A DNA stretch of 64,000 bases from Anaeramoeba flamelloides (GCA_027625915.1 JANTQA010000070.1:11971001-12035000); one strand, 5' to 3'. Shown: positions 11,864-23,347, numbered from the stretch's first letter. Translations and numbers: made by a program. The notes: generated by a model from the sequence alone, not told the origin.

Positions 11864-12304
11864 CTGTTGAGAAAAAAAGTGTTGGAAACAGAAAAATGGT
11901 TAGAAACCATTTTTAATGGGGAACATTTGTAAAATTGAAAATCAAAACCTATTGATAACTAGGTGAATTTTATATAAATCCAGGTTTAAAGGTGTTACAA
12001 GTTCACTTATCTGTGGTGTGTGTCGAATACTCATTTGAATGGTTGATAACCAAAGTAGACCATGCTATTTTAACAAAAATCCAAGTTTTGGTAAAGTTTA
12101 CTATTAATTCTGAAAATGGTAATTTTTGAACTTGCTTTAGATTATAGAGATTAGGTTTTGAAAAAGTAGAATTACATTAGTTGTTATTCTAATAAGTAGG
12201 TTATTGTTATTTTCTTTAGTTATTTCACAAACAAAAGAAATTAAAAATCATTTTCAGTAATGTTCCCAATTAAAATTACTGTCCAACAATTTTTCTCTCA
12301 ACAG
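11864..12304 (+). mobile_element. 441 bp TIR MITE with 3 bp TSD (TTA)
   Basis: Starts CTGTTGAGAAAAAAAG and ends TTTTTCTCTCAACAG. The inverted ends extend inward to share TTTTAAT.GGGAACATT. The element is flanked on both sides by TTA (11861-11863 and 12305-12307). A second full copy at 39312-39753 is clearly homologous throughout and is flanked by TGA. A 3 bp target duplication of TWA type with a short TIR is typical of PIF/Harbinger elements, so assignment there is inference. The element ends 70 bp before the Sen54 start codon. Confidence 0.85.
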
Positions 12305-12374
12305 TTAGTTGAATTTCATTTTTAATTTTTGTTCTTTTTAGAAAATTTTGCCAATTAGAAGAATTCGAATTCAA

Positions 12375-13553
12375 ATGTCAAGAAAAAGAAACCCACAAAC
12401 TCTGTCTGGTAAAAGATCCCAAAGCATTAAAAAATTTTTAACAAAAAAAGGGCGTAAATTGGTCTTGCCAACAAAAACAAACAAGGAGTCTGAAGTTATT
12501 CAAAAACACTTAGAATCTCTTCAACAGCTTTTAGAAATATGTGTGCCACACATATCCAATTTAAAAAGGAGATCAATAATGGAATGTGAAATTGAAAATA
12601 ACAATAGCTTTGATATTATTGTTACAAAGCCTCGTGGGAAAAGTCTTTATACCATGGGAACACCCAGAAATAAAAAAATTTATTTACAACCAGAACAGGC
12701 TTTGTGGCTTGCCCAACAAAAGAAATTAATCATTTTCTACCAACAAAAAATTTTGGAAACACAACAAATGTTTCATCTAATGCTCAAATATAAGAAAGTT
12801 TCAATCCAAGAATTTTTATGCTTTTCCAATTTAACACGAGCTGGGTACGTAGTTTGGAGATTATGTGATCTTCCTTCTCCAAAAATTGAATTAGATCAAA
12901 AAAAGGATAAAGGATCTAGAATTCAAAAAAGAAATAAAAAACAAGAAAAAACAATAGAAGTAAAAAAACAACAAGAAGTAGAAAAAGAAATAAAAAAAGA
13001 AATAGATATAAAAAAAGAAAAAGAAAAAGAAAAAGAAAAAGAAAAAGAAAAAGAATTAAAAAAGGAAATTGAAAAAGAAAATGAAATGAACTTTTTTGGA
13101 ACTTTATATCAAAAGATCTCAAATTTTTTTGCTAGTAACAAAACTGTAATTCAAAAGGAAGACTCAAACATAATTAAAAAAACAAAAATAAAAAAAGAAA
13201 AAGAAAAGAAACAGCAAAAACAACAAATACAAAAACAAAAACAAAAACAAAAAAGAGCAAGAAAAGAAAAGATATTTCAAAAGGAAAAAGAAAAAGATAC
13301 CACTAATGAATTAGAAATTTCATATGTTGTTTTTAAAAAAAAGAAAAATTTTCGAAAAAGGGAACCAGGGAAGCCTGTAATGTACCTTGTTTGCCTTTCA
13401 AATAAACAACCTCCACCAGACCAAAACCAATTACAAAAACTAAAAAATAAATATTGTGAGGCACCAATTGTTTTTGGAATAGTTGATCATGGATCTGTTT
13501 TATTTTGCGAATTTCAAGATTTAGAACTTGAAGATTTATCAATTAATTATTAA
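12375..13553 (+). CDS. SEN54: tRNA-splicing endonuclease subunit Sen54
   Basis: 392 residues from the first ATG. The N-terminal Sen54 domain is recognisable: TKPRGKSLYTMG at 84-95, LQPEQALWLAQ at 104-114 and SIQEFLCFSNLTRAGYVV at 143-160, the usual order of conserved blocks in this non-catalytic structural subunit. A low-complexity Lys/Glu/Gln insert (about 180-325) follows. A C-terminal block with PIVFGIVDHGSVLFCEF then matches the nuclease-like C-terminal fold of the family. In the heterotetramer Sen54 pairs with the catalytic subunit Sen2 and helps measure the pre-tRNA; the complex removes introns from tRNA. The frame stays open 33 bases upstream to a TTTTTAG acceptor-like site, so a short 5' exon is possible. 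The protein is intermediate in length for the family because of the insert. TAA stop. Confidence 0.85.
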   Translation: MSRKRNPQTLSGKRSQSIKKFLTKKGRKLVLPTKTNKESEVIQKHLESLQQLLEICVPHISNLKRRSIMECEIENNNSFDIIVTKPRGKSLYTMGTPRNKKIYLQPEQALWLAQQKKLIIFYQQKILETQQMFHLMLKYKKVSIQEFLCFSNLTRAGYVVWRLCDLPSPKIELDQKKDKGSRIQKRNKKQEKTIEVKKQQEVEKEIKKEIDIKKEKEKEKEKEKEKELKKEIEKENEMNFFGTLYQKISNFFASNKTVIQKEDSNIIKKTKIKKEKEKKQQKQQIQKQKQKQKRARKEKIFQKEKEKDTTNELEISYVVFKKKKNFRKREPGKPVMYLVCLSNKQPPPDQNQLQKLKNKYCEAPIVFGIVDHGSVLFCEFQDLELEDLSINY

Positions 13554-13790
13554 ATATTTTTTAGAAAATTAATTTTCTTGAATTATTTCATCCATTTTTG
13601 ATTTAATTAAACAAAGATCAGAAGAAAAAATAAATAAAAATAATATTTGTTTTAATATATTAATGAATCGTTCATCTTGTTTAAATTTTGATCACAAAAT
13701 AATTTCTATGGAATTAATTGAAAATTCCAACAAACCAAAATTTAAGGCTGATGCCAATTTGTTTATTCTTTCTTTGAGTAAGATTAGATA
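13554..13790. other. 3' flank of Sen54
   Basis: Non-coding. AATAAA-like hexamers occur within 100 bases of the stop, but such strings are common in this DNA. Confidence 0.35.
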
Positions 13791-14348
13791 CAAAAACCCC
13801 AAATCAAAATATTTTTTTAACACACCAAAATTCAATTTTTGAACAAAAATCTTATTTATTGAATTCTATGTGAAATACTGAATTAAGAACTATTTACTAA
13901 TTGAAATGTTAACAAATTTTTTCTCATTTACTATGCTCGAAAAAAAAAATAAATAATTATCAAGACAAATAAATTATCAGTGCTTCAAAAATTTTGGAGA
14001 GAGCAAAACAAAAAAAATGCATTGGTAAATTTGTTTAAATTTCTATTAACAATTATTGATCGATAAAAGGTTAAGATACAAAACAACTAATTTTATTTGA
14101 GTTCTTCTGTTTTCAAATACTTTAAAATAATATCAATCTTTCAAAAAAATAACTGATCAAACAAAACAGTTATGTAATTTAAAAAAGTTATACAAAAAAT
14201 GAGATGAAAACAAAATCATTAAAAGATTAAAAAATGATTTTTCATCTTTTTGAAAAATCAAAATTATTTCCAATTTTGAATGAAATTATCTTGCTGTGAT
14301 ACTTTAGTTGTTTTAACTATGGGGAAAATTTTGGAATTTTGGTTTATT
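13791..14348 (+). mobile_element. ~550 bp MITE family, copy
   Basis: Left end AAAACCCCAAATCAAAATA, then AACACACCAAAATTCAATTT. The core has GCATTGGTAAATTTGTTTAA and ATTATTGATCGATAAAA. The right end is GGAAAATTTTGGAATTTTGG, then TTTATTATA. The ends are imperfect inverses, as in the other copies. Confidence 0.7.
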
Positions 14349-14439
14349 ATAAATCATTATATATTCTGATAGAGTCTTTAAAGGTACCTGAACAATTCAG
14401 GCAAAAAATTTTAAAACAGAATATTAATATTATAGAATC

Positions 14440-16060
14440 ATGATAATTGATCATATCTCGATTATTAATTGAAACACATCGAGAAATTCGATAAAATCTC
14501 GATAATTGTCGAAAAATCGAGATGAAGGTCAAAATATCGTGATAAATAATTAATAGCGATATAATGGTTGATAACTTTTAGTCTAATCCAATCGTCTTTT
14601 TAAAAAGAGAAATTTTGTTTGATCAAAAAACAGAAATTGAAAAAAACAAGTTATTTAAACAATAAACAAAAAGATATGTGAGACAATCAAGGATCAGATG
14701 AAGATTTTTATTAAATTTTTATTTTAATTTGTTTGAAAAAATCATCGATCCATTAACCCAACAATGACAATAACAAAAGGTTAATCATAGTTCCTCAGGC
14801 AATTGTTGTGATATAAATTACGTTGAGTAAAAAGACTTCTAAAACAAGTAAACCTTCACACATTCATAAAAGAATGTTTTTTGGATAAAAGTATTTTCTT
14901 TGTTCTCTATACCTTGAAAGGGGGTTGGAGACTTTCGAAAAGCTTTCTTTGGAACCAAACCAAATAATCACTCTATTAACTTTGTTTCAGTCAAAATGGC
15001 CCAAGAATTTTTTAAAAATAACAATTATTTTTTATTATTGACCTTTAGAGATTAAATAAAAAATAAGAAGAATAATAACAATCAAAGGATTGTTGATATT
15101 AGGATAAAATAAAACAAATAAACAAATATTTTTTCTTAAAAATTGAAAAAACCAAATTCTTAGTGGTATTTATTGAGAAAAACAAGAATGTTCGTTTTGA
15201 TCTTTAGTTGAAGATCAAATAAAATTCTAATAGAAATAGATATAATTTTTCACTGATCATTTACATACTTTCAATTATAAGAATAGAATAACATGTTTTT
15301 ACATAGTGACTTGAGATTTTGTAAGAAAAAAAAATTGTGAGAGCAATTAAGTTATCAAAAAATAAAAAAAAAAATCGAAAAAATTAACAATGAGGAAAAA
15401 TGTGAAAAAAATGATTTCAATTTTGGAAATTTCATAATTAATTTTTTCTTCCAATATCTATGCAAACCGTTAAACACATGTAACTCACCTAGAACAACTT
15501 AACACTTTTGACTGAAAAATAGTATTAAAACTTGCTAAAAATCCTGTTTTATTATTCTTATTATTATTCTACTCATATCTATCTATTGCAAAGAAAGCAG
15601 AACCAGAGCATCAAAAATTATTTTTTTTAATAGATCACGCATAATGATCATGTAAATTTCTCTACTTTTATATGATTATTTATGTTTCGAAGGCTATGAG
15701 TACACTTTAAAAAAATACCCCTATTATATATTTGAGTGTATTGCTGAAATGGGTTATTATTAGTCTTGATCGTAATTTTCACATGAGATTTTGTAATTGT
15801 AAAAAAAAAAAAAGTAAAGAAAAAGAATTTTTTTTAATTCACCAAATTTCACTACTTTTTTCAAAATCTAGACTTTTAATATCATTCAAACACTTGAGGT
15901 CACCTTACAACTAATTGAAACATTTTATAACATTTTTAAAAGGTAAAAGTGTTGTGAAAGTGTTTTGTTTTGTAAAAGTCAAGACTTTTTGTAAATGATT
16001 TTAAAAAAATAATTTTCTTTTTCTTGTTTTTATCTTTTTTTCCGATTTTTTTGATTTTGT
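14440..16060 (+). mobile_element. Decayed relative of the TCGCGA element
   Basis: An array of TCTCGAT, ATCGAGAT and ATCGTGAT motifs at 14450-14570 resembles mutated TCGCGA repeats. The following 14580-14960 sequence parallels the interior of 2025-3297, for example TTTTGTTTGATCAAAAAACA and ATCAAGGATCAGATGAAG. A GGGGC-ended TIR element is nested at 14976-15525. The ends are not clear. Confidence 0.45.
14976..15525 (+). mobile_element. TIR element with TTTCAGTCAAAGGGGCC ends, copy 2 (nested)
   Basis: Left end TTTGTTTCAGTCAAAATGGC and right end CACTTTTGACTGAAAAATAG form imperfect inverted repeats. The internal TTATTGACCTTTAGAGATT matches copy 3 at about 28440. It is non-coding and inserted within an older element. 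Confidence 0.7.
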
Positions 16061-17266
16061 CCATTACAATGGATTAACCATACTTTTATTACTCTCATCA
16101 GTTAATAATATACTTGTGATAATTAAGGATATAATCAATTATTCAACTAATTATTTTCTTTTGGTAAAAAATTAACAAATAGCATTTATTATTTTAATAA
16201 AGAAAAAAGCTGAAAGTTTAAAATGGCAATAATTTGAGATCACATTTTTTGAAAGTACGAGAAAAAAAAATAAATTTGCAGTTAAATGGATAAAAATTAA
16301 CCAACACCTATTAATTTAATTATTATTGTTTTATCTTTTTATTAATTTTTCAAGATACCCTTTTTTTAATTGGGTATCTTTCTTATCTTGATATAATCTT
16401 AAACAAACAAACAATGAACCAGAATTAAAAATATAATTCCAAAAAAAAATAATTCCAAAAACTATACCCAGTAAGAACTTGAACTTGGTTAATACAGTAT
16501 ATTAAGTATTTAGTTATTTATTCTAAGAAAAAAAAATTGGAAAATTTCCAAAAAAAAAACGTACAATCAAATAATAAAAAAAAGAATAAAAAACAAAATA
16601 ATTAAATAAAATGAGAAAAAAGTTTTGAAAACAAATTCTTTTACATAAAAACCAATGCTTTTAAAGCCAACTATCTATAAAGATCTAAAGGAAAACTTAA
16701 TAAAATAATCTATTTCATTCGATTTATAGTGGGTAAATATTAGAGATCTTGATTGAAAATAATATTTTGATGATTATAATTAATTTTCAACATAAAAGTA
16801 AACAAAAATAGTTCTATTAAACACCCAGTACTAAATTAAACTTGTAAAAACACTTTGTGGACAGAAAATAAAATAAAAATATGTATTATAAATGCAAAAA
16901 ATTTGTATTATTTTGAGTAAGTAGAATCTAATATTTAATAAATAAAAATTATTATTTGTTTCCATTTTTTCCCTTGCTGAATCTTATTTATATTTGATTG
17001 AACAGTTTCAAAGGGGAAAAGATCAAATAGTTACCTGCTAATACTGCGACGCTGAAACACCAAAGTATCAGTAACTTGAAAATAAAAACTAAAAAGCAAT
17101 TGTTTAAAAGGAATAAAGGATGAAAGCAAATCAGATCAAAAAGAAAAAAAGAAATTACAATAGTTAAATAACGATTCCTCATGAACATTCATGATCAATT
17201 AATAAATTTATAAATTAGCCAAAAGTATTATGGTTGTTTTTTTTTTTAGAATTCTTAATTAAAGTT

Positions 17267-17302
<36 letters not shown>

Positions 17303-17379
17303 TTTTCATCAATTTCTTTAAAAAAACCATTTTAAAATTTCTTTTATTATCTTTTTTTTCAATTTTTTCTCTCTTTTCA

Positions 17380-17525
17380 CTTTTTTTTTAACATTTTTGA
17401 ACATAAAAAAATTTATGGTGTTATCTTCTGGAAAAATCGTGAAATCTATGATTTTACGCTTACATTACCATCGAGGAAATTTAATTAAGACAATATTTAA
17501 AATGTAATTTACACTTCTTCCAACA
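17380..17525 (+). repeat. Low-copy repeat R1, copy 1
   Basis: Shares with 56910-57055 the order AACATAAAAAAATTT, GAAATCTATGATTTTAC, GAGGAAA and GTAATTTACACTTCTTCCAA. It is non-coding. The second copy lies at the 3' end of a kinase intron. Confidence 0.6.
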
Positions 17526-18499
17526 ATAATAATTTATAAAAATTGTTTTAAAGAAAATTGTTTATTTTTTTGATTTTATTTTTTGTTTTTTATTAAAAGC
17601 TTGTAAAAAATAAATATTACATGAAATTCAAGATATAATTTATGTTCTCTAAGGAATAAAATACTATATTAATAAAAAAAATATATTAAAGACTGTGAAA
17701 TAAAAAAAAATTAAATTATTGAATTTTTTAAGTTTAACGAGGATTTTCGATTCAAACATATTTAAATCCAAAAAATGTTTGAAAATTTAAGGATTAATAA
17801 TTTATTACCCAAATCGATTTTTTAATATAGTCTTTAAATATTCACCCCACATTATTTTCAAGCCAATTCATCTCTTCACGTAATACTCAATAATATTTGA
17901 AAAGAACGTTTACTACCCAATTTACATTAGTGAATACTCTCTTTTTGAAAAATTTTAAGGTTAATTTCGAATTTAGATCTCATAAAAAATATTAATTTTA
18001 TTACAACGCACCAAAATTTTGAAAAAAATATAAATTTTAAATTTTAAAGAAGATATTTAGTTCAACTTTCTTTTAATTTAAAGCCCTAATCCCAGTATAA
18101 AAGAAAATAATTGCAATTTTTTTGTAATTTTTTTGTAATTTTTTTGTAAATTAACTTTTTTTTAAATATCTTTAAGTTATATTTTTGAACCAAATATTGG
18201 GCTAGTTTTGAACAGTAATCATTTTTACATTTCAGGTAACCTTTTGTTCATAGGGTATTTGAAAATGAAGATTAAAAAAAAATATAGGAAAATGGAAATT
18301 TTTATCTTTTATCTTGAGACGAAAACTATCAATTCAATAAATATCTTGTGGGTCTGAAAATAAACTAGATTTCAAAAATTTTGAACAATTTTATAATGTT
18401 AATAGAAGTTATTTTGACTGTTTATTCCAGTACTCTTCTCAAAAAAATATTTCCAACTCTTTGGATAAGACTCATTTTTTCTAATTTTGCAAATTTTAG

Positions 18500-18690
18500 T
18501 TTTATCTTTCAAATTTTTCTTTTTCTTTTTCTTTCGATTTCTTTTCTTTTTTTTCTTTTTTTCAAAAGATCATCTGGAAAAAAAAAAACTTTCGAAAAGA
18601 CAAATGATCACTATGGAACTTGAGAATATGTAATGTCTTTTAAAATGAATTCAATTATGGCAGAAAAATCTTTTTATTGAACTTTTTTTC
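18500..18690 (+). repeat. Low-copy repeat R2, copy 1
   Basis: Pyrimidine-rich lead, then AAAAGATCATCTGGAAAAAA, then AAGACAAATGATCA and AATGTCTTTTAAAATGAATT. The same order occurs at 60045-60260. It is non-coding, with unknown boundaries. Confidence 0.6.
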
Positions 18691-19197
18691 AGTGAAATTT
18701 TTTTAATAAAAAATCGGTATTTTTTCAATGAAAAACCATGTGACTCACTATTTTTTACTGTTTCACTTTTTTTATAAAAAGGTTAATTGAAAAAAAAAAA
18801 ACAATTAGAATTTTAATTTTTTTAAAAGCCTTTTTAAAATTCCAATTCAATAATTTAAAGAGTAAAAAAATAAACTTGTTCATTCACCCTATCTTTTCTT
18901 GAAAAAAAAAAAAATGAAAAAAAAGTTAATTAATTATTTATTGAAAAAAAAAAAAAGAATTCATTTGATATAATTTTTTACTTTGCGTAACATATAACTC
19001 TTGATGAAAATAATTAATTGAAAAATTAAATATTTTTTCAATTAGTTTTATTTTTAGATTCTTTATATTTTTTTTTGGTTATGATGAAAAATTCAATACA
19101 AATTTGGTTTGTATTAAATGGTGATTAATTAAAAGTAGATTAGAAATAACAAAATTACAGATTAAAACTAAATTATCAATCCAATCATTCTGGATTA

Positions 19198-20543
19198 TTA
19201 GAGTTCATTATCTTCATCAAGAATTTTTTCATCTTCCTCTTCGTTTGTGTCTAATTTAGGTTTAGTTTGATTTGAATATACAAGGCTGCCAATTGGGTTT
19301 TCTTGTGAGAGACGGTAAATTCTAGTTCTTCCGTCAACTGCAATTTCATCAAAATCATTATTTTGTGGGTCTTCTTGGCCAAAGTCTTCTGAAGAAGTAT
19401 TTGAAGATCCTTGGGATTTCTCCTTTTCTTGGCTGTTATAAAAAACAAACCAATAACTGGCGCCTACAATTAAGGATCCACCAACTATATTACCAAGGGT
19501 CACTGGCACAAGGTTTTTGAAAAAGAAGCTATACCATGTGGCGTCAGCATCATAGAAAATTCCTAATGGGATAAAGGTTTGGTTAGCGATACTATGTTCA
19601 AATCCGATGGCAACAAAGCACATTATCGGCCACCAACATGAAAAGATTTTGGAAATGATGTCCTGGCTTGCAATGGCCATATAAACCGCAATACAGACTA
19701 AGGTATTGCAACCAATGCCCCTGAAAAAGGCGGTAAACCAGGGTAAAGACGTTTTCATCTCGGCAATTCCTTGTACCTTTGACAAATATGGTTCTTCTGT
19801 GAATAAGTCTGTTTGGACGGCAAAGAGCCAAGCCAAAAAGATCGATCCAACCAAATTCGAGAGATACACAAGCGTCCAATTCTTGATAACTTGAAAGAAA
19901 GTAATCTTTCGAGAGAGAAAGCCTGGGATCAGCGCCATAGTGTTACCAGTGAAAAGCTCAGCGCCAGCAATGATAATAATCATAAGTCCCACTATTTGGG
20001 GTGGTATTAATTTTTTTTTTTTAAATATGTTTGAGTTTTTTTTTTTTTTTTTTGGGGAATTTTGGTTTCAGTGATCGAAGAACATTTTTTGTTTTGTTTT
20101 CAAATGTCGAAAAAAAGGTTGTGTGGAAATTAGTTGGTTGTTTTCACATTCGGAAGGAGTAAAAGAAAGAAAAAATGTAAAAACAATTCAAAATTGCATC
20201 GAATAAAAAAGGAGAAAAATTAAAAAAGATAAAAAATTAACAATAAAGAATAAGAAAAGAAAAAAGATCTTTGAAAACCAAAGAATAAAAACAGAGAAAA
20301 AACAAAAGACAAAAGACACATACCAGGAAACACCGCTCCAAAGAAGAATTTTGAAATTCCAGGATTTCCTGAACCTGAAATGCCTGGCATTGTTCCAACA
20401 ATAATAGCAAGAATCGAACCAAATCCAATATAAATTCCTGCAAGAAAACCGCCCATTAAAACTTTTGGGTATGGTTTGTTTGCTTTAGCAATTCCAAGAT
20501 TAAAGACTGCCTCTATAGTTTCTGTGTATGATCTGTAAGGCAT
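19198..20543 (-). CDS. Formate/nitrite transporter (FNT) family channel, 337 aa
   Basis: Exon 1 is 20543-20324 and exon 2 is 19991-19198. The 332-nt intron runs GTATGT to ATAG, and phase-1 joining recreates the Val of the conserved GAVFPVGLM segment. Six membrane segments are expected. FNT signature one, AGAELFTGN, is at 82-90, and the second signature, RGIGCNTLVC, starts at 164. The central-pore His of GFEHSIAN is at 206, equivalent to FocA His209. The C-terminal ~65 residues are hydrophilic and acidic and probably cytosolic. FNT proteins form pentamers, each protomer passing small monovalent anions such as formate, nitrite, lactate or hydrosulfide, often with a proton. In a fermenting protist, acid export is a natural role, but the substrate cannot be read from sequence. 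Upstream of the chosen ATG the frame stays open for LNGFSQ to a TTTTTAG acceptor-like site, so a further 5' exon is possible. Confidence 0.92.
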
Positions 20544-22574
20544 TTGCGAAAATCCGTTTAATTCTAAAAAGAATCAAAATTAATCAATTAATAAATACTT
20601 TAAAAAATGAAAAAATCTTGAAAGTAACAGTTTGTGTTTCTTTCTGTATTGCAGAATTACTGATCTTTTATTTCTTGAAAAAATATGGAAATGATAAAAA
20701 TATCGAAAAATTATTAATTTTTTAACCTTTTTTCATTAAAAAATTCAGATAGTTCTGTTTAACTGATATATTTCAATTTCGATTCACCTTTTTTAGTAAA
20801 ATTTTAATACCATAAGTGTCAAAAGTTAACTTCTTGAAAAAAACCATCTACTCATGTCTAAAAAAAGATTTCTTAATTGTTAAAAGTTTTTTTTTTTCAT
20901 TAGCTCAGATACTTTTCTGTAGGCTACAAGTAAAGGAAAGTTGATAATATTTTTGAGGTCTTTAGTAACATTTAATTTTATTTAAAATAGAAAGTTATTG
21001 TTTGAGAGTAGAAACGTTATGGGTCTAGTCATTTCTCGTGGATTTGCTCCACATCCAAGGGGCGTATTGAAACCTAAAATGGCTATTGTGAAATTGACCT
21101 TCTTTTGATTGACAAAATTCAAATAACAAAAAAAAAAAATATTTCATTAGTATTTATATAAATAAAAAATCCAAATAACAAAAAAAAAGTATCAAAAAAT
21201 TCCCAATTTCTTAAAAACCAAAAAAAAATCCACTTGTTTCTTTTTTTGAATTTCCAAGAAGTTAAATTTATCAATTTAAAACAAATTGTTTTCTTTTAGT
21301 TCACAATCATTTTAATTCGATTTTTTCTAATTTATGTTTTTTTTATAACCCTCTATATTTGAAAAGTAAGATTATGTAACATTCTTGAGAAAAAAATAAC
21401 TTATTTGAGCAAATTGAAAAAAAATGAAAAAAAATCTTCAAGATCTCAAAAAGGGCCAAACAACAACACTTCAAAACAAACAAATTAGGTTTCATAATTA
21501 TAATTCATAATCATTCTAATTGACAATCGAGTCTCGCTCTTTGGTGCTTTTTTCTCAAAATCTCCTCTTTTTTGATTGTTGATATTTAAAGATCGATCAG
21601 GTTTCACATGTGGGTTAGTTTTTGATTGGTATTAGGCACTCTTGAAAATTACTAAAAAATTTTTTTCCATTTCAGAATAATTATTTTAACCTTAATGACT
21701 CGGACCTTAAGTCAAAATTGAAATAATTTTCTTCAAATTCAAACCCAAAGATCTCCAATGGCCTATTAAAAGGAATTGATTTTCCTTTAATAAATTAGAC
21801 AATATTCTACCAAGAATCCAGACTGACTTTTGGTGGCACTTCTGAAAAGTATCACCATTCATGATAAAATCACACTTTTTTTAAAAAAATGACAAATTAT
21901 GAAATTATTTTTGCACTTCTCTTTGTCTGAAAAAATAAAATTGTAAAAAAAAGTTAGATAAAATTGATTACATTCATTACAATTCCATCAGGTTAATAAA
22001 TTTTATTCGCAATATAACCAAAATCCTCGTACTTAAAAAGCTTGAGGCTGTTGAATTTATTGTTGTTAGTAGTACTAAGGTTTTGAAAATTCTATTGCAT
22101 AGAAAAAAATGGTCTATTGTGTGGATATTAAATTCCAAACAAATGGAATTGACAATGGATTTTTGTTAAATTCAACTTTTGGAATTTTTTTTTTTTGAAT
22201 GGATTATCACTAATAACTTTGTAAAGAATCTTATCATCTAAAAAAACTCAAACATGGAACAAAATCCGGTTACCCAAACGAGAGCGTCCGGTTTTTACCA
22301 GACTTCAGAAGAATTGAGGAAAATACAAAAAAATTTCTCGATTCTTTTAAAATCTGGAAAAGATAATCAAAGTGTCCGTCAAACACCGAGTACCTAGCTT
22401 TCCCACAAGCCAAAAGAATATTGAATAATCAAATATTTTACTCAATTATTTTAAATTCCGGAAAAGCGGACAGTTTTTTTTTTTTTTTTTTTTTTAATTT
22501 TCGAAAGGAAAAGAAAATTAAATAAATTTTCTTTTCATTTCTCGAATTAATAAAAAAACTTAACAGAAAATAAT
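20544..22574. other. 2 kb gene-free region upstream of FNT
   Basis: Mostly AT-rich. The exception is a relatively GC-rich block of about 85 bases near 21016-21103. No convincing coding exon is seen. A T run lies at about 22475-22495. Confidence 0.4.
21016..21103. other. GC-rich island, function unknown
   Basis: About 43% G+C by my count, against very AT-rich surroundings. It contains the short inverted repeat GTGGA/TCCAC around TTTGC. The plus strand can read 29 codons from an ATG (MGLVISRGFAPHPRG...), and the minus strand is open over a similar length. It could be a short exon, a structured RNA or a remnant. I cannot tell which. Confidence 0.3.
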
Positions 22575-22931
22575 ATCTGAAATGAAAAGGTTTCAATTTT
22601 CATTTAAAATTAAGAGATTTTATGAAGTATCTAACTAGATATTCATATTTTTATGATAATAATAAAGTAAAATCAGTATTAAATATAAACCATTCAAATT
22701 TAGAAATTATTGAAAATATTGATCATTTTCTTCTGGATTGCCCATTCTACCAAAAAATCCAAAAATTTTGGATTAAAGAATTAATTATAAATAAACAATA
22801 AAAAATAATCAAAATAGAACCTCCGATATTATTCAATTCTAAAGATTCACAATTTATCTTATGATTAGTTATATACCAATAAAAATATGACTCTTTATTG
22901 AAATTCCAGTTAAAAAAATTGGCAATAAGGG
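22575..22931 (+). mobile_element. 3' fossil of a non-LTR retrotransposon
   Basis: The frame reads HLKLRDFMKYLTRYSY, then IDHFLLDCPFYQ and FWIKEL. These align in order with LKFRHFTNCLNRYSY, VDFDHFLWDCPAY and IWISEF at the end of the LINE at 33262-37589. After a stop, KDSQFIL and KKLAIRE continue the similarity to the LINE's last residues. The first two Cys of the zinc motif are missing. This is a 5'-truncated, decayed copy from a related but distinct lineage. Confidence 0.75.
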
Positions 22932-22981
22932 AAGTGCCTTCAAGTGCCGTCAAGTGTTTTTGATTGCCGTCAAGTGCCTAG
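22932..22981 (+). repeat. 10-bp tandem repeat at the LINE fossil end
   Basis: Five 10-bp units in succession (AAGTGCCTTC, AAGTGCCGTC, AAGTGTTTTT, GATTGCCGTC, AAGTGCCTAG) start where similarity to the LINE coding region stops. Confidence 0.75.
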
Positions 22982-23121
22982 GTTTTTGTACTTTTTGTAA
23001 TAAACCGAAAATTTCTAAAATTAAAAAAAACCTAACAGTGGTTTCCTTGGGGTCATCTTTTTTATCTGTTAAGTGTTCTAGGTTTTTTTTTGAGGTTTTC
23101 TATTTTATTTCTAAAGTGTTC

Positions 23122-23203
23122 TAGGTTTTTTTTTTACTTTAGAAATAAACCGAAAATTTATTAAAATTTTCTGTTTATTTCTAAAGTAAAAAAAAAAAAC
23201 CTA
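23122..23203. repeat. Near-perfect 82-bp hairpin
   Basis: The left arm begins TAGGTTTTTTTTTTACTTTA and continues GAAATAAACCGAAAATTT. After an ATTA loop its inverse follows, ending AAAACCTA. Stem of about 38 bp with very few mismatches. Weaker versions of the same words (AAACCGAAAATTTCTAAAAT, GTGTTCTAGGTTTTTTTT) sit just upstream, so it may be part of a larger foldback sequence. Confidence 0.8.
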
Positions 23204-23347
23204 ACGAAAATCTTTCGAATATCCAAATCAACAGAAAACCCAAGAAAAAGTGCTTGGTTTTCCCAAAAGCCAAAGAATTGAGTTAAATCTTTGATTGATC
23301 CTTGAATCTTTCAAAGTAAAAATAAACTAACTTCTGTAGGGTGTTTG

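Larger units (their letters stand above)
16061..19197. other. 3.1 kb gene-free region
   Basis: AT-rich with a long T run near 17270-17300. It contains one copy each of two low-copy repeats (17380-17525 and 18500-18690). It also forms the 3' flank of the minus-strand FNT gene. I support no reading frame here. Confidence 0.45.

Noticed and set aside
12348-12374. TTG upstream start for Sen54
   Set aside because: A TTG start is not expected in a nuclear gene. The first ATG is at 12375. These codons could only be used via a 5' exon ending at the TTTTTAG site.
12916-13122. Leu/Phe-rich minus-strand frames opposite the Lys/Glu tracts (also at 25424, 47859)
   Set aside because: They are antisense shadows of KEKE or RG repeats.
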